From the NCBI GenBank assembly GCA_964351655.1, contig CAYGPD010000004.1, forward strand, positions 62,001-126,000: DNA of 64,000 nucleotides, read 5' to 3'. Positions 23,873-32,127 of the stretch are shown here, piece after piece; position 1 is the first letter of the stretch; each line of letters starts with the position of its first letter. The translations under genes were made by a program, and so were the position numbers. A model generated the notes under the pieces. It worked only from the letters and a program-made list of their open reading frames with translations, ran no database searches and had not been told where the DNA came from. Source of the DNA: Hirschia sp964351655 (GTDB taxonomy: Bacteria; Pseudomonadota; Alphaproteobacteria; Caulobacterales; Hyphomonadaceae).

Positions 23873-25282
23873 TTGTTAAAAGACATTTGGACGATGCAGC
23901 GGTCAAATTTTATATGGGCTCTGTCGACGGGGTTAATTGTGTTTGGGGGATTGAGTATTTTCAATCTCGTTGCATTTCATGTCGCTATAATTGGCTTACT
24001 TGTTCTGCTGTTGAGTGTGTTAGTGCGCGGTTTTTATGAAGATCGCTACTTTAAGCAACAAGAAGTGTTGCGAGTTGCGCGCAATGCGGGTGAGTTGACG
24101 AATAAAGAATTTCGCGCCGTTTTGGTGCGAGCTATGAGTGAGCCTTGTCTCTTCGTGAATCCTGAAGGACGAGTTGAAGTTGCAAATGACGCGGCGCGTC
24201 AGAGCTTTCGGTTTGCAGGTGAAATGCCTGTATTGTCTTCCGTTGTGCGCCGTCCTGAGATGCTGGGAGCGGTAGAGGATGCATTGGCAGAGCAAGAGCC
24301 GCAGTATTTTGCATTTGTCGAGCGTGGTGAATATGACCGATCGTATGCGTGCGTTGCAGCACCTGTGAAGACGAATGCAGGTTTAGGTGTTCTGATTACA
24401 ATGGAAGATTTGACTGCGGTTAAGCGGGCAGAATTAGCGCGAGCAGATTTCCTTGCGAATGCAAGCCATGAATTGCGTACACCGCTTACATCGCTTGCTG
24501 GGTTTATAGAGACGATGCTTGGACCAGCAAAAGATGACCATGAGGCGTGGGGGCATTTTTTGGAGATTATGCAAGGGCAGGCTGAGCGTATGCGGCGCTT
24601 GATCAATGACTTGTTGTCCTTATCGCGCATTGAGTTGAGTGAGCACAGGCGACCTTCGACAAATGCTGATCTTGCTGCAGTTGTGAGTGAGGTGGTTGAT
24701 GCCATGGGGCCTGTTGCAGATGAGCTTGAAATAAAGGTCAATATTTCAGGAATAGAAGCAAAGGTCGCAGTGATGGGGGTGCGCGATGAGTTGGCGCAAG
24801 TTGCTCAAAACCTAATCGATAATGCGATAAAATACTCAGACCCCAAGGATGAAATTGAGGTCGAGGTATATACCAATCTAAGTCAAGATGAGGCGTTGGA
24901 AAAAGCTGGTCGCCGCATGGAGGGGGCTGCGCAATTTTCTATTACAAATAGCCTTGGGCCATCTGGGACACGATATGCTGTATTGCGGGTTCGCGATAAC
25001 GGCCCAGGGATGGATCGTAAATATTTGCCGCGATTATCGGAACGCTTTTATCGCGTGGATCCAGGCCGTGGCCTCAAAAAAGGAACAGGGCTTGGTTTGG
25101 CGATTGTAAAGCACATCGTCAATCGGCACCGAGGCGCTTTTCTCGTTGAAAGTGAGTTGGGAGTGGGGACAGCATTCGGTGTCTTATTCCCCGTGTCTCA
25201 TGAGGATGAGGAGGTGTCGGATTTGGATCAATTGCTGGAAGAACGTGCATTTCGGCGCGCGGTATCTGCTGAAGCACGATAG
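23873..25282 (+). CDS. phoR: Phosphate-starvation sensor histidine kinase
   Basis: 469-residue inner-membrane kinase. Two N-terminal hydrophobic stretches (about 15-50) are followed by a PAS-like domain (about 75-185, beginning FRAVLVRAMSEPCLFVNPEG), the HisKA dimerisation domain with the phospho-accepting histidine in ANASHELRTPL (about His199), and the HATPase core with NAIKYSDP (N box), RDNGPGMD (G1) and KGTGLGLAIVKHI (G2). This is the PhoR layout, and phoU and phoB follow. The start is TTG 23873, with AGGA 7 bases upstream; ATG 23894 is the alternative. A Pho-box candidate sits 168 bases upstream. Confidence 0.9.
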   Translation: MLKDIWTMQRSNFIWALSTGLIVFGGLSIFNLVAFHVAIIGLLVLLLSVLVRGFYEDRYFKQQEVLRVARNAGELTNKEFRAVLVRAMSEPCLFVNPEGRVEVANDAARQSFRFAGEMPVLSSVVRRPEMLGAVEDALAEQEPQYFAFVERGEYDRSYACVAAPVKTNAGLGVLITMEDLTAVKRAELARADFLANASHELRTPLTSLAGFIETMLGPAKDDHEAWGHFLEIMQGQAERMRRLINDLLSLSRIELSEHRRPSTNADLAAVVSEVVDAMGPVADELEIKVNISGIEAKVAVMGVRDELAQVAQNLIDNAIKYSDPKDEIEVEVYTNLSQDEALEKAGRRMEGAAQFSITNSLGPSGTRYAVLRVRDNGPGMDRKYLPRLSERFYRVDPGRGLKKGTGLGLAIVKHIVNRHRGAFLVESELGVGTAFGVLFPVSHEDEEVSDLDQLLEERAFRRAVSAEAR

Positions 25283-25395
25283 AGTGTAGAGTGGTATTGG
25301 GGTGTGCAAAAGGCTCGAATTTTAGTTGAGCTAGCGCAGTGCAACAAAATTGTCGCAAAAACATGCTAACGCGAGTTGAGTAAGACATGTTACCT

Positions 25396-25442
25396 AATTC
25401 TCAGTGTACTGTATGTTATGGTATTGAGAATTGATTGCTGAA
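25396..25442 (+). promoter_or_regulatory. Inverted repeat in the phoR-phoU gap
   Basis: AATTCTCA (25396-25403) and TGAGAATT (25435-25442), perfect 8-base arms 31 bases apart, about 60 bases before phoU. It may be a weak stem-loop that adjusts expression between phoR and phoU. Confidence 0.25.
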
Positions 25443-25504
25443 TATTGCATTTGGCATGTCTTGTGTGTTTGGGTCAGAAGCAGCAAACATATATTAAGGG
25501 CATT

Positions 25505-26188
25505 ATGAACAGCCAATCTGTATTAAAAATATCCAACGAGCTTGAATTGCTCACCGGTGAAATCGCAGGCATGGGCGGTCTTGTTGAAGATATGCTCAGT
25601 GATGCTCTTTCGGCAGTAATTACCTATGATGTTGAATTGGCTTTGGAGGTTGTTGATCGTGACGGTCAGCTCGATAAGCTCAAAGCTAAGGTCGAACATA
25701 AGATTTTTGATCTGATTGAGAGACGTGAGCTTAAGGGGCAAGATCTTAGGTTGGCTTTAGCCTCCATGAAGGTTGCGGTTGAGCTTCGCCGGATTGGTGG
25801 TTTGGCACGTAGTATCGCTAAACGCACATCTCAGCTCAAAGACTATGAGCGTTCTGATCAAACCAAATCATTAGCGCGTATGGGGCGGTTGGTATCTTCG
25901 CAGTTGAAGCGCGTGCTTGATGCCTATGGGGTGCAAGATATCGAATCTGCTCTTGATGTTCGCGAACGCGATGAAGAAGTTGATGAGTTTTACAACTCCA
26001 TATTTCGTATCATGGTAACTTATATGATCGAAGATGGACGTAAGATTGGTGCCTGTGCACACTTTATGTTTATGGCAAAAAAGTTGGAACGTGCAGGAGA
26101 TCATTGTTCTCAAATTGCTGAGATCATCCATTATTCCGTGACTGGAGAGTATCCGGCCATCGAAAGGACTAAAGTAGATGAGTTATAA
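25505..26188 (+). CDS. phoU: Phosphate-signalling regulator PhoU
   Basis: 227 residues, two PhoU-type three-helix domains. The first has the metal-binding EEVD-like pattern in ALEVVDRDGQLDKLKAKVEH and the second in SALDVRERDEEVDEFYNS. PhoU links the Pst transporter to PhoR and keeps the regulon off when phosphate is plentiful. ATG 25505 is chosen because MNSQSVLKISNELE is the family start; a longer reading from 25445 adds 20 unrelated residues. The last codons overlap the first ones of phoB, so the two are translationally coupled. No pst genes are in the window. Confidence 0.93.
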   Translation: MNSQSVLKISNELELLTGEIAGMGGLVEDMLSDALSAVITYDVELALEVVDRDGQLDKLKAKVEHKIFDLIERRELKGQDLRLALASMKVAVELRRIGGLARSIAKRTSQLKDYERSDQTKSLARMGRLVSSQLKRVLDAYGVQDIESALDVRERDEEVDEFYNSIFRIMVTYMIEDGRKIGACAHFMFMAKKLERAGDHCSQIAEIIHYSVTGEYPAIERTKVDEL

Positions 26189-26927
26189 TTTTGCAGAGAG
26201 TACACGAAGCACTGGAAACAAGCATTCAGCGACGACGCCATATGCGTTGATTGTTGAAGATGAAGAGGCTTTAGTTCAGCTATTGAAATATAATCTTCAA
26301 AGTGAAGGTTATGAGGTCGGTGTCGCCATGGATGGTGAAATGGCGCTTTTAATGGTTGAAGAGCGCCAGCCTGATATTGTGTTGCTTGATTGGATGTTGC
26401 CAAAGCTTTCAGGTATCGAAGTGTGTCGCCGTTTACGTAGCCGCGATACAACGGGCAACCTACCGATCGTAATGTTGACTGCCCGTACCGAGGAGGCTGA
26501 TCGCATTCGGGGGCTTGATACAGGCGCAGATGACTATGTTGTTAAGCCATTCTCTATGACCGAACTAAAGGCACGAATTCGCGCTGTGATGCGTAGGATT
26601 CGTCCGGGGTTGACGGAAGATAAAGTGCTCGTGGGTGATCTTGAAGTTGATCGCACCGCGCATAAGGTAGCCCGTGCTGGTCAGCAAATTCACTTAGGGC
26701 CAACAGAGTTTCGTCTTCTTGACTATCTTATTCAGCACCCCGGCCGCGTGTTCTCTCGTGAGCGTCTGCTCGATGCTGTGTGGGGGTCTGACATTTATGT
26801 AGAGGCTCGCACCGTGGATGTGCATGTGGGGCGTTTGCGCAAGGCATTGAAAGTTGAGGGGCTTCCAGATCCCATCCGAACTGTACGTTCTGCGGGGTAT
26901 GCTCTGAATACGGGTGAAGCTGCTTAG
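26178..26927 (+). CDS. phoB: Phosphate regulon response regulator PhoB
   Basis: 249 residues. The receiver domain opens ALIVEDEEALVQLLKYNLQS, has the phospho-acceptor aspartate in PDIVLLDWMLP (about residue 74), the signalling threonine in MLTARTEE and the lysine in VVKPFSM. The OmpR-type winged helix follows (about 150-245) with HPGRVFSRERLLDAVWGSD and VDVHVGRLRKAL. It activates genes with Pho boxes on phosphorylation by PhoR. The first ~22 residues before the receiver are longer than in many PhoB proteins; the ATG at 26178 overlaps phoU by 11 bases. A strong terminator follows. Confidence 0.93.
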   Translation: MSYNFAESTRSTGNKHSATTPYALIVEDEEALVQLLKYNLQSEGYEVGVAMDGEMALLMVEERQPDIVLLDWMLPKLSGIEVCRRLRSRDTTGNLPIVMLTARTEEADRIRGLDTGADDYVVKPFSMTELKARIRAVMRRIRPGLTEDKVLVGDLEVDRTAHKVARAGQQIHLGPTEFRLLDYLIQHPGRVFSRERLLDAVWGSDIYVEARTVDVHVGRLRKALKVEGLPDPIRTVRSAGYALNTGEAA

Positions 26928-26960
26928 ATTTCTTCAGTTTAAATTGTGAATTCTGCAAAA

Positions 26961-27000
26961 AAATAGCGGCGCTTCTGGGTGTATGAAGCGCCGCTTTTTA
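26961..27000 (+). terminator. Rho-independent terminator after phoB
   Basis: Perfect 11-bp stem AGCGGCGCTTC/GAAGCGCCGCT with a 9-base loop and a run of five T's. Confidence 0.9.
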
Positions 27001-27025
27001 AGTTTGGTAAGATTGTGTGCTGGAA

Positions 27026-27568
27026 TTACCCAGCTTTACGAACAGAGTGTCCGTATGTCTCGCGACGCTCGCGGCTGCGACGTGAAGGTTGGAATGCAAG
27101 TTTTGCGTGTTCTGAACAGTAAGGTGAATCGCCGTCGGACGCATGTCCACAAAAACCGAAGTTTGGATCTGCTGGGTCTCCGATAGGCCATTTACACATT
27201 GAGTCTTGCACGGTCATGACTGTAACCATGTCGCCATTGCCGAGGCGCTTTGGTTTCACATATGCCGCAGGAGCCATGCGCGAAGGAAGTGCGGGTACAG
27301 ACGCTTCTCTTGCAGGTTTTTGAGCAGGGGATGCCTTTGTGGCAGTTGCTGCAATTGGTTGAGTGATTTGTGGCTTTGGGCGTGCCAGACGCGGTGGACG
27401 TTTTACTGGGCGAGAAGGTGTTGCTCTTCCTGAAAGTCCTAGTCTGTGAACTTTTCCGATAACAGCATTGCGGGTTACACCGCCTAATTGTTTTGCGATT
27501 TGACTTGCACTGTGGCCTTCAGCCCAAAGCTTTTTAAGCTCAGTTACACGTTCTTCTGTCCACGCCAT
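27026..27568 (-). CDS. gcrA: Cell-cycle regulator GcrA
   Basis: 180 residues. GcrA binds sigma-70 holoenzyme and promoters carrying methylated GANTC sites, and drives S-phase genes in Caulobacter-like bacteria. The N-terminal domain begins MAWTEERVTELKKLWAEGHS with a helix-turn-helix ASQIAKQLGGVTRNAVIGKV; the C-terminal GcrA block (CKWPIGDPADPNFGFCGHAS, then YCSEHAKLAFQP) has the conserved cysteines and histidine. Between them is a Pro/Ala/Lys-rich linker. ATG 27568 has GGAGAG upstream; an upstream in-frame start would add 37 residues unlike the family. It is divergent from the ABC permease gene and its promoter region carries a DnaA box and GANTC sites. Confidence 0.95.
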   Translation of the reverse strand: MAWTEERVTELKKLWAEGHSASQIAKQLGGVTRNAVIGKVHRLGLSGRATPSRPVKRPPRLARPKPQITQPIAATATKASPAQKPAREASVPALPSRMAPAAYVKPKRLGNGDMVTVMTVQDSMCKWPIGDPADPNFGFCGHASDGDSPYCSEHAKLAFQPSRRSRERRETYGHSVRKAG

Positions 27569-27694
27569 TAGGTTCTCTCCATCAGCCCGAGCAGTAATTG
27601 GTAAATCAAGATATTGTTTTGACTCGCCTATACCGCGCCCTTGTATCCAATATATTGTAGTTAACAAAACGTGAGACACAATATCTCGTTAGGG

Positions 27695-27711
27695 TTATTC
27701 ACAGCTGATTC
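27695..27711. promoter_or_regulatory. gcrA: DnaA box and GANTC site in the gcrA promoter region
   Basis: TTATTCACA (27695-27703) is an exact match to TTATNCACA, and GATTC (27707-27711) is a CcrM methylation site. A second GATTC lies at 27786 and a one-mismatch DnaA box at 27722-27730 (TTATCCCCA on the minus strand). In Caulobacter, gcrA is activated by DnaA; the sites fit that circuit but their use here is inferred. Confidence 0.55.
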
Positions 27712-27826
27712 AAGATATAGGTGGGGATAAACCAAATGTTTACCTTTTGATCCATCATTTTTTGCTTTTAGACCTATGCAAATGCGATTCTGTTTCTAAA
27801 TGAGTAGCTGCAGGGAGTTGAAAATA

Positions 27827-28687
27827 ATGATTGAACACACCGCCAAACCTGAAATTGCTATGACAGATACATCAAAAACAACCCAAAATAATGCTTTTGC
27901 AAGACCAAGGGAGTTTGGTGCGTTTAATTGGGTCGGCCTTCAGACACTCTATAAACGTGAGGTTGATCGCTTTTTAAAAGTTGGGATGCAGACTTTATTA
28001 GCGCCAGTCGTGTCCGCGCTTTTGTTCATGGTGATCTTTAAGCTGGCTTTTCCTGAACGGGGAGCGGTAAATGGGGTTGCGTTTGCTGACTTTATCGCAC
28101 CGGGTGTGATCATGATGGCAATATTGAATAATGCGTTCCAAAATACATCTTCTTCGATTACGATTGCGAAGGTTCAGGGAAGTACCACCGACTTCTTGAT
28201 GGCTCCGCTCTCTTCGTTAGAATTAACGCTCGGATTTTTAGCGGGCGGTGCAGCACGAGGTATTCTCGTGGGTGCTATAACGATGGTCTGCATTGGATTG
28301 ATTGGTGTTGCGAGTATATCTATTCATTCAATCCCTGCATTTATATTCTATGCAGTTGTAGCGTCCTTTATGATGGCTGCAGTAGGATTGATGGGCGGTA
28401 TATGGGCAGAGAAATTTGATCACCTATCTGCAATTACCAACTTTGTGATTTTGCCATTAACAATGTTGTCGGGTACGTTTTACCCGATCACTGTTTTTTC
28501 TGAACCGTTTGAAACATTGTCTCACTTCAACCCATTTTTCCACTTAATCGATGGGTTTCGATACGCATTTACAGGAGCGGCGGAAGGCTCATTGATGATT
28601 GGTGCGATAGCCTCTCTTACGATAGCAATTGTGCTTTGCGGTGCCTGTTGGGCGATGTTAAGCTCGGGCTACAAGTTGAAGGCTTAG
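27827..28687 (+). CDS. ABC-2-type transporter permease without adjacent ATPase
   Basis: 286 residues with an extended cytosolic N-terminus and about six hydrophobic helices; the segment KLAFPERGAVNGVAFADFIAPGV is followed by SPLSSLELTLGF-type and NPFFHLIDGFRYAFTG motifs of the YadH/ABC-2 permease family. Such permeases work with a separate ATP-binding protein usually encoded just upstream; none is found within the window beside it. Start ATG 27827 (MIEHTAKPEIAM) follows a GGGAG ribosome site 9 bases upstream. It is divergent from gcrA and precedes argD. Substrate unknown; lipid or polysaccharide precursors are the usual cargo. Confidence 0.85.
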   Translation: MIEHTAKPEIAMTDTSKTTQNNAFARPREFGAFNWVGLQTLYKREVDRFLKVGMQTLLAPVVSALLFMVIFKLAFPERGAVNGVAFADFIAPGVIMMAILNNAFQNTSSSITIAKVQGSTTDFLMAPLSSLELTLGFLAGGAARGILVGAITMVCIGLIGVASISIHSIPAFIFYAVVASFMMAAVGLMGGIWAEKFDHLSAITNFVILPLTMLSGTFYPITVFSEPFETLSHFNPFFHLIDGFRYAFTGAAEGSLMIGAIASLTIAIVLCGACWAMLSSGYKLKA

Positions 28688-28784
28688 TTTTCCAAAAAAT
28701 CAGACATTGACAGATAGCCTATGGGCGCTCATAGACCATGAGCTTCCGTAGGCTTTTTCCCTTGAGAGATAAGAGGATACCCCA

Positions 28785-29984
28785 ATGCGCGAAGCTATGA
28801 TGCCAGTATATGGTCCCCCTGAGGTCGTTTTTGAACGCGGCGAAGGCGTGCGACTATACTCATCTGAGGGAAAAGAATATCTCGATTTTATCGCAGGAAT
28901 TTCTGTAAACTGTTTGGGGCACGCGCATCCAAAGCTTGTGAAAACACTGCAAGAGCAGTCTGAAAAACTCTGGCATTTGTCGAACATGTTTCGGGTTCCT
29001 GAAGGCGAACGTTTGTCTGAGCGCTATGCTGCGGATACATTTGCGGACCGTGTTTTCTTTACGAACTCTGGTACTGAGGCTATTGAGTGCGCAATTAAGA
29101 CGGCGCGCAAATATCATTATGTAAACGGCAATGTCGATAAAATCCGCATTCTATCGTTTGAAGGTTCATTCCATGGCCGCACATTAGGCGCAGTGAATGC
29201 TGGCGCAAATCCAAATTACCGCGAAGGGTTTGGTCCTGCAATGGAAGGTTTTACGCACCTTCCGTTTGATGATGCTGAGGCTTTTAAAGCCGCTATGGGT
29301 GATGATGTTGCTGCTGTATTAATTGAACCTGTGCAAGGTGAAGGCGGTTGTCGAGAAGTGCCTGAGGCGTTCCTAAAGCTCATTCGCAAAATGTGTGATG
29401 AGTTTGGGGCATTGGTTATTTATGATGAAGTGCAATGCGGTGCAGGTCGTACAGGTAAGTTGTTTGCATATGAATGGTTTTCTGATGTGAACCCAGATAT
29501 TATCGCTGTGGCTAAAGGTGTTGGCGGCGGTTTCCCGTTGGGTGCGTGTCTGGCAACAGAAGAAGCAGCGAAGGGCATGAAGCCGGGATCTCACGGATCT
29601 ACATATGGTGGGAACCCATTGGCTATGGCCGTCGGGAATGCTGTGTGGGACGAACTTACGAGTGATGGTTTCCTCGAGAATGTTCAGCGTGTGTCCGCAG
29701 TGCTAACGCAGTCTTTATCGAGTTTAGTAGACCGTTATCCTGATCTTGTGGATGGTCTGCGTGGTAAAGGCCTGTTGCGCGGTCTGGCGTTAAAGATTGA
29801 CCCTATGAAAATTCGTATGAAAGCCTTGAATAAAGGCTTGCTGGTTGGCACCGCTGGTGGTCAGGTTGTGCGTTTGGCACCACCTTTGATCATTAACGAT
29901 GATGATGTATTTCAAGCGATTAACGTGTTGGATGCGTGTCTTGCCGAAGTGCAAGCTGAAATTCAAAAGGAGAACAATGCATGA
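28785..29984 (+). CDS. argD: Acetylornithine aminotransferase
   Basis: 399-residue PLP enzyme of arginine synthesis that converts N-acetylglutamate semialdehyde to N-acetylornithine; family members may also serve lysine synthesis. Class III aminotransferase motifs: GISVNCLGHAHP at the N-terminus, FTNSGTEAIECAIKTARKYH, FEGSFHGRTLG, LIEPVQGEGGC, VIYDEVQCGAGRTG and the PLP lysine in IAVAKGVGGGFPLG. Length is standard. It is the first gene of an argD-argF unit; the argF start overlaps its stop by 4 bases (ATGA), so translation is coupled. No regulator-binding site was recognised in the short upstream region. Confidence 0.93.
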   Translation: MREAMMPVYGPPEVVFERGEGVRLYSSEGKEYLDFIAGISVNCLGHAHPKLVKTLQEQSEKLWHLSNMFRVPEGERLSERYAADTFADRVFFTNSGTEAIECAIKTARKYHYVNGNVDKIRILSFEGSFHGRTLGAVNAGANPNYREGFGPAMEGFTHLPFDDAEAFKAAMGDDVAAVLIEPVQGEGGCREVPEAFLKLIRKMCDEFGALVIYDEVQCGAGRTGKLFAYEWFSDVNPDIIAVAKGVGGGFPLGACLATEEAAKGMKPGSHGSTYGGNPLAMAVGNAVWDELTSDGFLENVQRVSAVLTQSLSSLVDRYPDLVDGLRGKGLLRGLALKIDPMKIRMKALNKGLLVGTAGGQVVRLAPPLIINDDDVFQAINVLDACLAEVQAEIQKENNA

Positions 29985-30907
29985 GTGTTCGCCATTTCCT
30001 AGATATTTTTCCACTTCCTGCTTCTGAACTTCGCAGCATTTTAAACAACGCGATTAGTCGCAAAAAGGCGCGCTTGGGAATGCCCAAAGGGGCTGTTGAT
30101 CCCGACGCCGTTCTTAGTGGCCGTACACTTGCGATGATCTTTGAAAAAAGCTCAACGCGGACACGTTTGTCTTTTGACATGGGGATTCGTCAATTGGGCG
30201 GTACGTCTATTGTGCTCAATGCGGCTGATATGCAACTTGGACGTGGTGAAACTATTGAAGATACGTCTCGTGTGCTATCTCGCATGGTGGATGCTGTAAT
30301 GATCCGCGCGAACAAGCATGCAGATGTAGAAGCGTTTGCAGCTGTTGCGGATGTACCTGTAATAAACGGGCTGACCAATCAGTCTCACCCATGTCAGATC
30401 ATGGCTGACCTTCAAACGCTTGAAGAGCATGGCCTCGATCTTAAAGGGGCGCGTATTGCGTGGGTTGGTGATGGAAATAACGTGGCTGCAAGTTTTGCGC
30501 ACGCTGCGTCAAAATTTGGCTTCTCACTCGCGATTGGTACGCCAAAAGGATATGAGCTTCCTCAAATTGATTTAGAGCGTGGTCGTCAAGATAACGGTCG
30601 TATTGATATTTACAGTGACCCTGCTGAGGCAGTAGCGGGCGCAGATGTTGTCGTCGCGGATACATTTGTATCTATGGGTGATACAAATGCCGAGAAAAAG
30701 CTAAAAGATTTGATGCCATTTCAGGTGACGCAAGCATTGATGGATAAAGCCAATAGTGGTGCTAAATTCTTGCATTGTTTGCCAGCTCATCGCGGCGAAG
30801 AAGTTTCGGCGGAAGTAATTGATGGGCCGACATCGCTTATTTTTGATGAAGCTGAAAACCGCTTACATGCTCAAAAAGCTGTACTTGAGTGGTGTTTGAC
30901 TGCCTGA
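29981..30907 (+). CDS. argF: Ornithine carbamoyltransferase
   Basis: 308-residue cytoplasmic enzyme that makes citrulline from ornithine and carbamoyl phosphate. The carbamoyl-phosphate motif is SSTRTRLSF; further conserved stretches are the NGLTNQSHPCQIMADL ornithine region, VGDGNNVAASF and the HCLPAHRGEEVSAEVIDG motif with the active-site cysteine. Its start overlaps argD by four bases. A strong terminator follows, so argD-argF end as a unit here, whereas in many alphaproteobacteria hslO comes next. Confidence 0.94.
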   Translation: MSVRHFLDIFPLPASELRSILNNAISRKKARLGMPKGAVDPDAVLSGRTLAMIFEKSSTRTRLSFDMGIRQLGGTSIVLNAADMQLGRGETIEDTSRVLSRMVDAVMIRANKHADVEAFAAVADVPVINGLTNQSHPCQIMADLQTLEEHGLDLKGARIAWVGDGNNVAASFAHAASKFGFSLAIGTPKGYELPQIDLERGRQDNGRIDIYSDPAEAVAGADVVVADTFVSMGDTNAEKKLKDLMPFQVTQALMDKANSGAKFLHCLPAHRGEEVSAEVIDGPTSLIFDEAENRLHAQKAVLEWCLTA

Positions 30908-30933
30908 TATTTTTGATAAAATCTAAAATAATT

Positions 30934-30960
30934 AAGGCACCGAGAGATCGGTGCCTTTTG
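30934..30960 (+). terminator. Rho-independent terminator after argF
   Basis: Perfect 10-bp stem AAGGCACCGA/TCGGTGCCTT with a GAGA tetraloop, followed by TTTTG. Confidence 0.9.
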
Positions 30961-31071
30961 CGTATATAAACTCATGCCTCGGTTTAGCCGCTAGACCTGT
31001 TCAGTGGGTTGCAATCATTGTAAAATAGACCAGATATACTGGATAGACACCCATACAGTGAGGAATAGACC

Positions 31072-32061
31072 ATGGTAGGTACACGTGATTATAACGGCAT
31101 CACACTCGATGAAGCGGGGCGTGGCCGTATATACGGATCAATTCTCGAAACTGTAGGAAACACACCGCTTGTGCGGGTTCCGTCGCTTTCAAAGGCGGAA
31201 GGCCTTGAGTGTGACTTCCTTTTGAAGCTTGAGTTTTTTAACCCGATGGCAAGCGTAAAAGACCGCATTGCATTGGGTATGATTACCGATATGGAGATTA
31301 CAGGTAAACTGAAACCGGGTATGACCTTGGTAGAACCAACATCCGGAAATACTGGTATCGGTCTGGCTTTTGTGGCTGCATCAAAAGGTTATCATCTGAT
31401 TTTGACAATGCCCGAAAGCATGTCGATTGAGCGCCGCAAAATGCTGACAATTTTAGGTGCTGAAATTGTGCTCACGCCGAAAGAAAAAGGTATGGGCGGT
31501 GCAATTGCTAAGGCCAATGAATTGGTTGCTGAAATAGATGGCGCAATTATGCCTAGCCAATTTGATAATGGTGCGAACCCTGCCATTCACGAGGCAACAA
31601 CAGCACAGGAAATATGGCGCGACACAGCAGGTGCTGTTGATGCTGTGGTTTCTGGAGTTGGTACGGGTGGTACATTTACGGGTTGTGCGCGTTTCTTGAA
31701 GGCGCAGAAACCAAGTGTTCAAATGTTTGCTGTTGAGCCAGAAGCAAGCCCTGTACTTTCCGGAGGTGATCCCGGTCCTCATCCGCTGCAAGGTATTGGT
31801 GCGGGATTCATTCCTGGGAATATGGATACCAGTTTAATGGATGGCGTTGTAAAAGTTGCAAATGCTGATGCTTTGGGAATGGCGCGCCGCCTCGCACACC
31901 TTGAAGGGGTTCCAGTTGGTATTTCATCCGGTGCCGCTGTGAAAGCAGGGCTTGAAATTGCTAAACGCCCAGAGATGAAAGGCAAGACAATAGTTGTTAT
32001 TATTCCGTCGTTTGCGGAGCGCTATCTCTCTACTGTTTTGTTTGAAACACCTGACGTTTGA
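31072..32061 (+). CDS. cysK: Cysteine synthase (O-acetylserine sulfhydrylase)
   Basis: 329-residue PLP enzyme that makes cysteine from O-acetylserine and sulfide. The PLP lysine is in MASVKDRIALGM, the substrate loop in PTSGNTGIGLAF, and the phosphate-binding glycine loop in SGVGTGGTFTGCARFL; the C-terminal VGISSGAAV motif is also present. The family's usual length is 300-330, and it has an N-terminal extension of about 15 residues before ILETVGNTPLVRV. It sits between argF and hslO, with terminators on both sides, so it is transcribed alone, probably from the 164-bp gap before it. Confidence 0.93.
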   Translation: MVGTRDYNGITLDEAGRGRIYGSILETVGNTPLVRVPSLSKAEGLECDFLLKLEFFNPMASVKDRIALGMITDMEITGKLKPGMTLVEPTSGNTGIGLAFVAASKGYHLILTMPESMSIERRKMLTILGAEIVLTPKEKGMGGAIAKANELVAEIDGAIMPSQFDNGANPAIHEATTAQEIWRDTAGAVDAVVSGVGTGGTFTGCARFLKAQKPSVQMFAVEPEASPVLSGGDPGPHPLQGIGAGFIPGNMDTSLMDGVVKVANADALGMARRLAHLEGVPVGISSGAAVKAGLEIAKRPEMKGKTIVVIIPSFAERYLSTVLFETPDV

Positions 32062-32078
32062 TATAGATTGCAAAAAAA

Positions 32079-32113
32079 ACTTCACTCACCCCTGCAAAAT
32101 GGGTGAGTGAAGT
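32079..32113 (+). terminator. Terminator after cysK
   Basis: Perfect 13-bp stem ACTTCACTCACCC/GGGTGAGTGAAGT with a 9-base loop, preceded by A's, ending 14 bases before hslO. Confidence 0.88.
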
Positions 32114-32127
32114 GTTATCTGCCCAGC

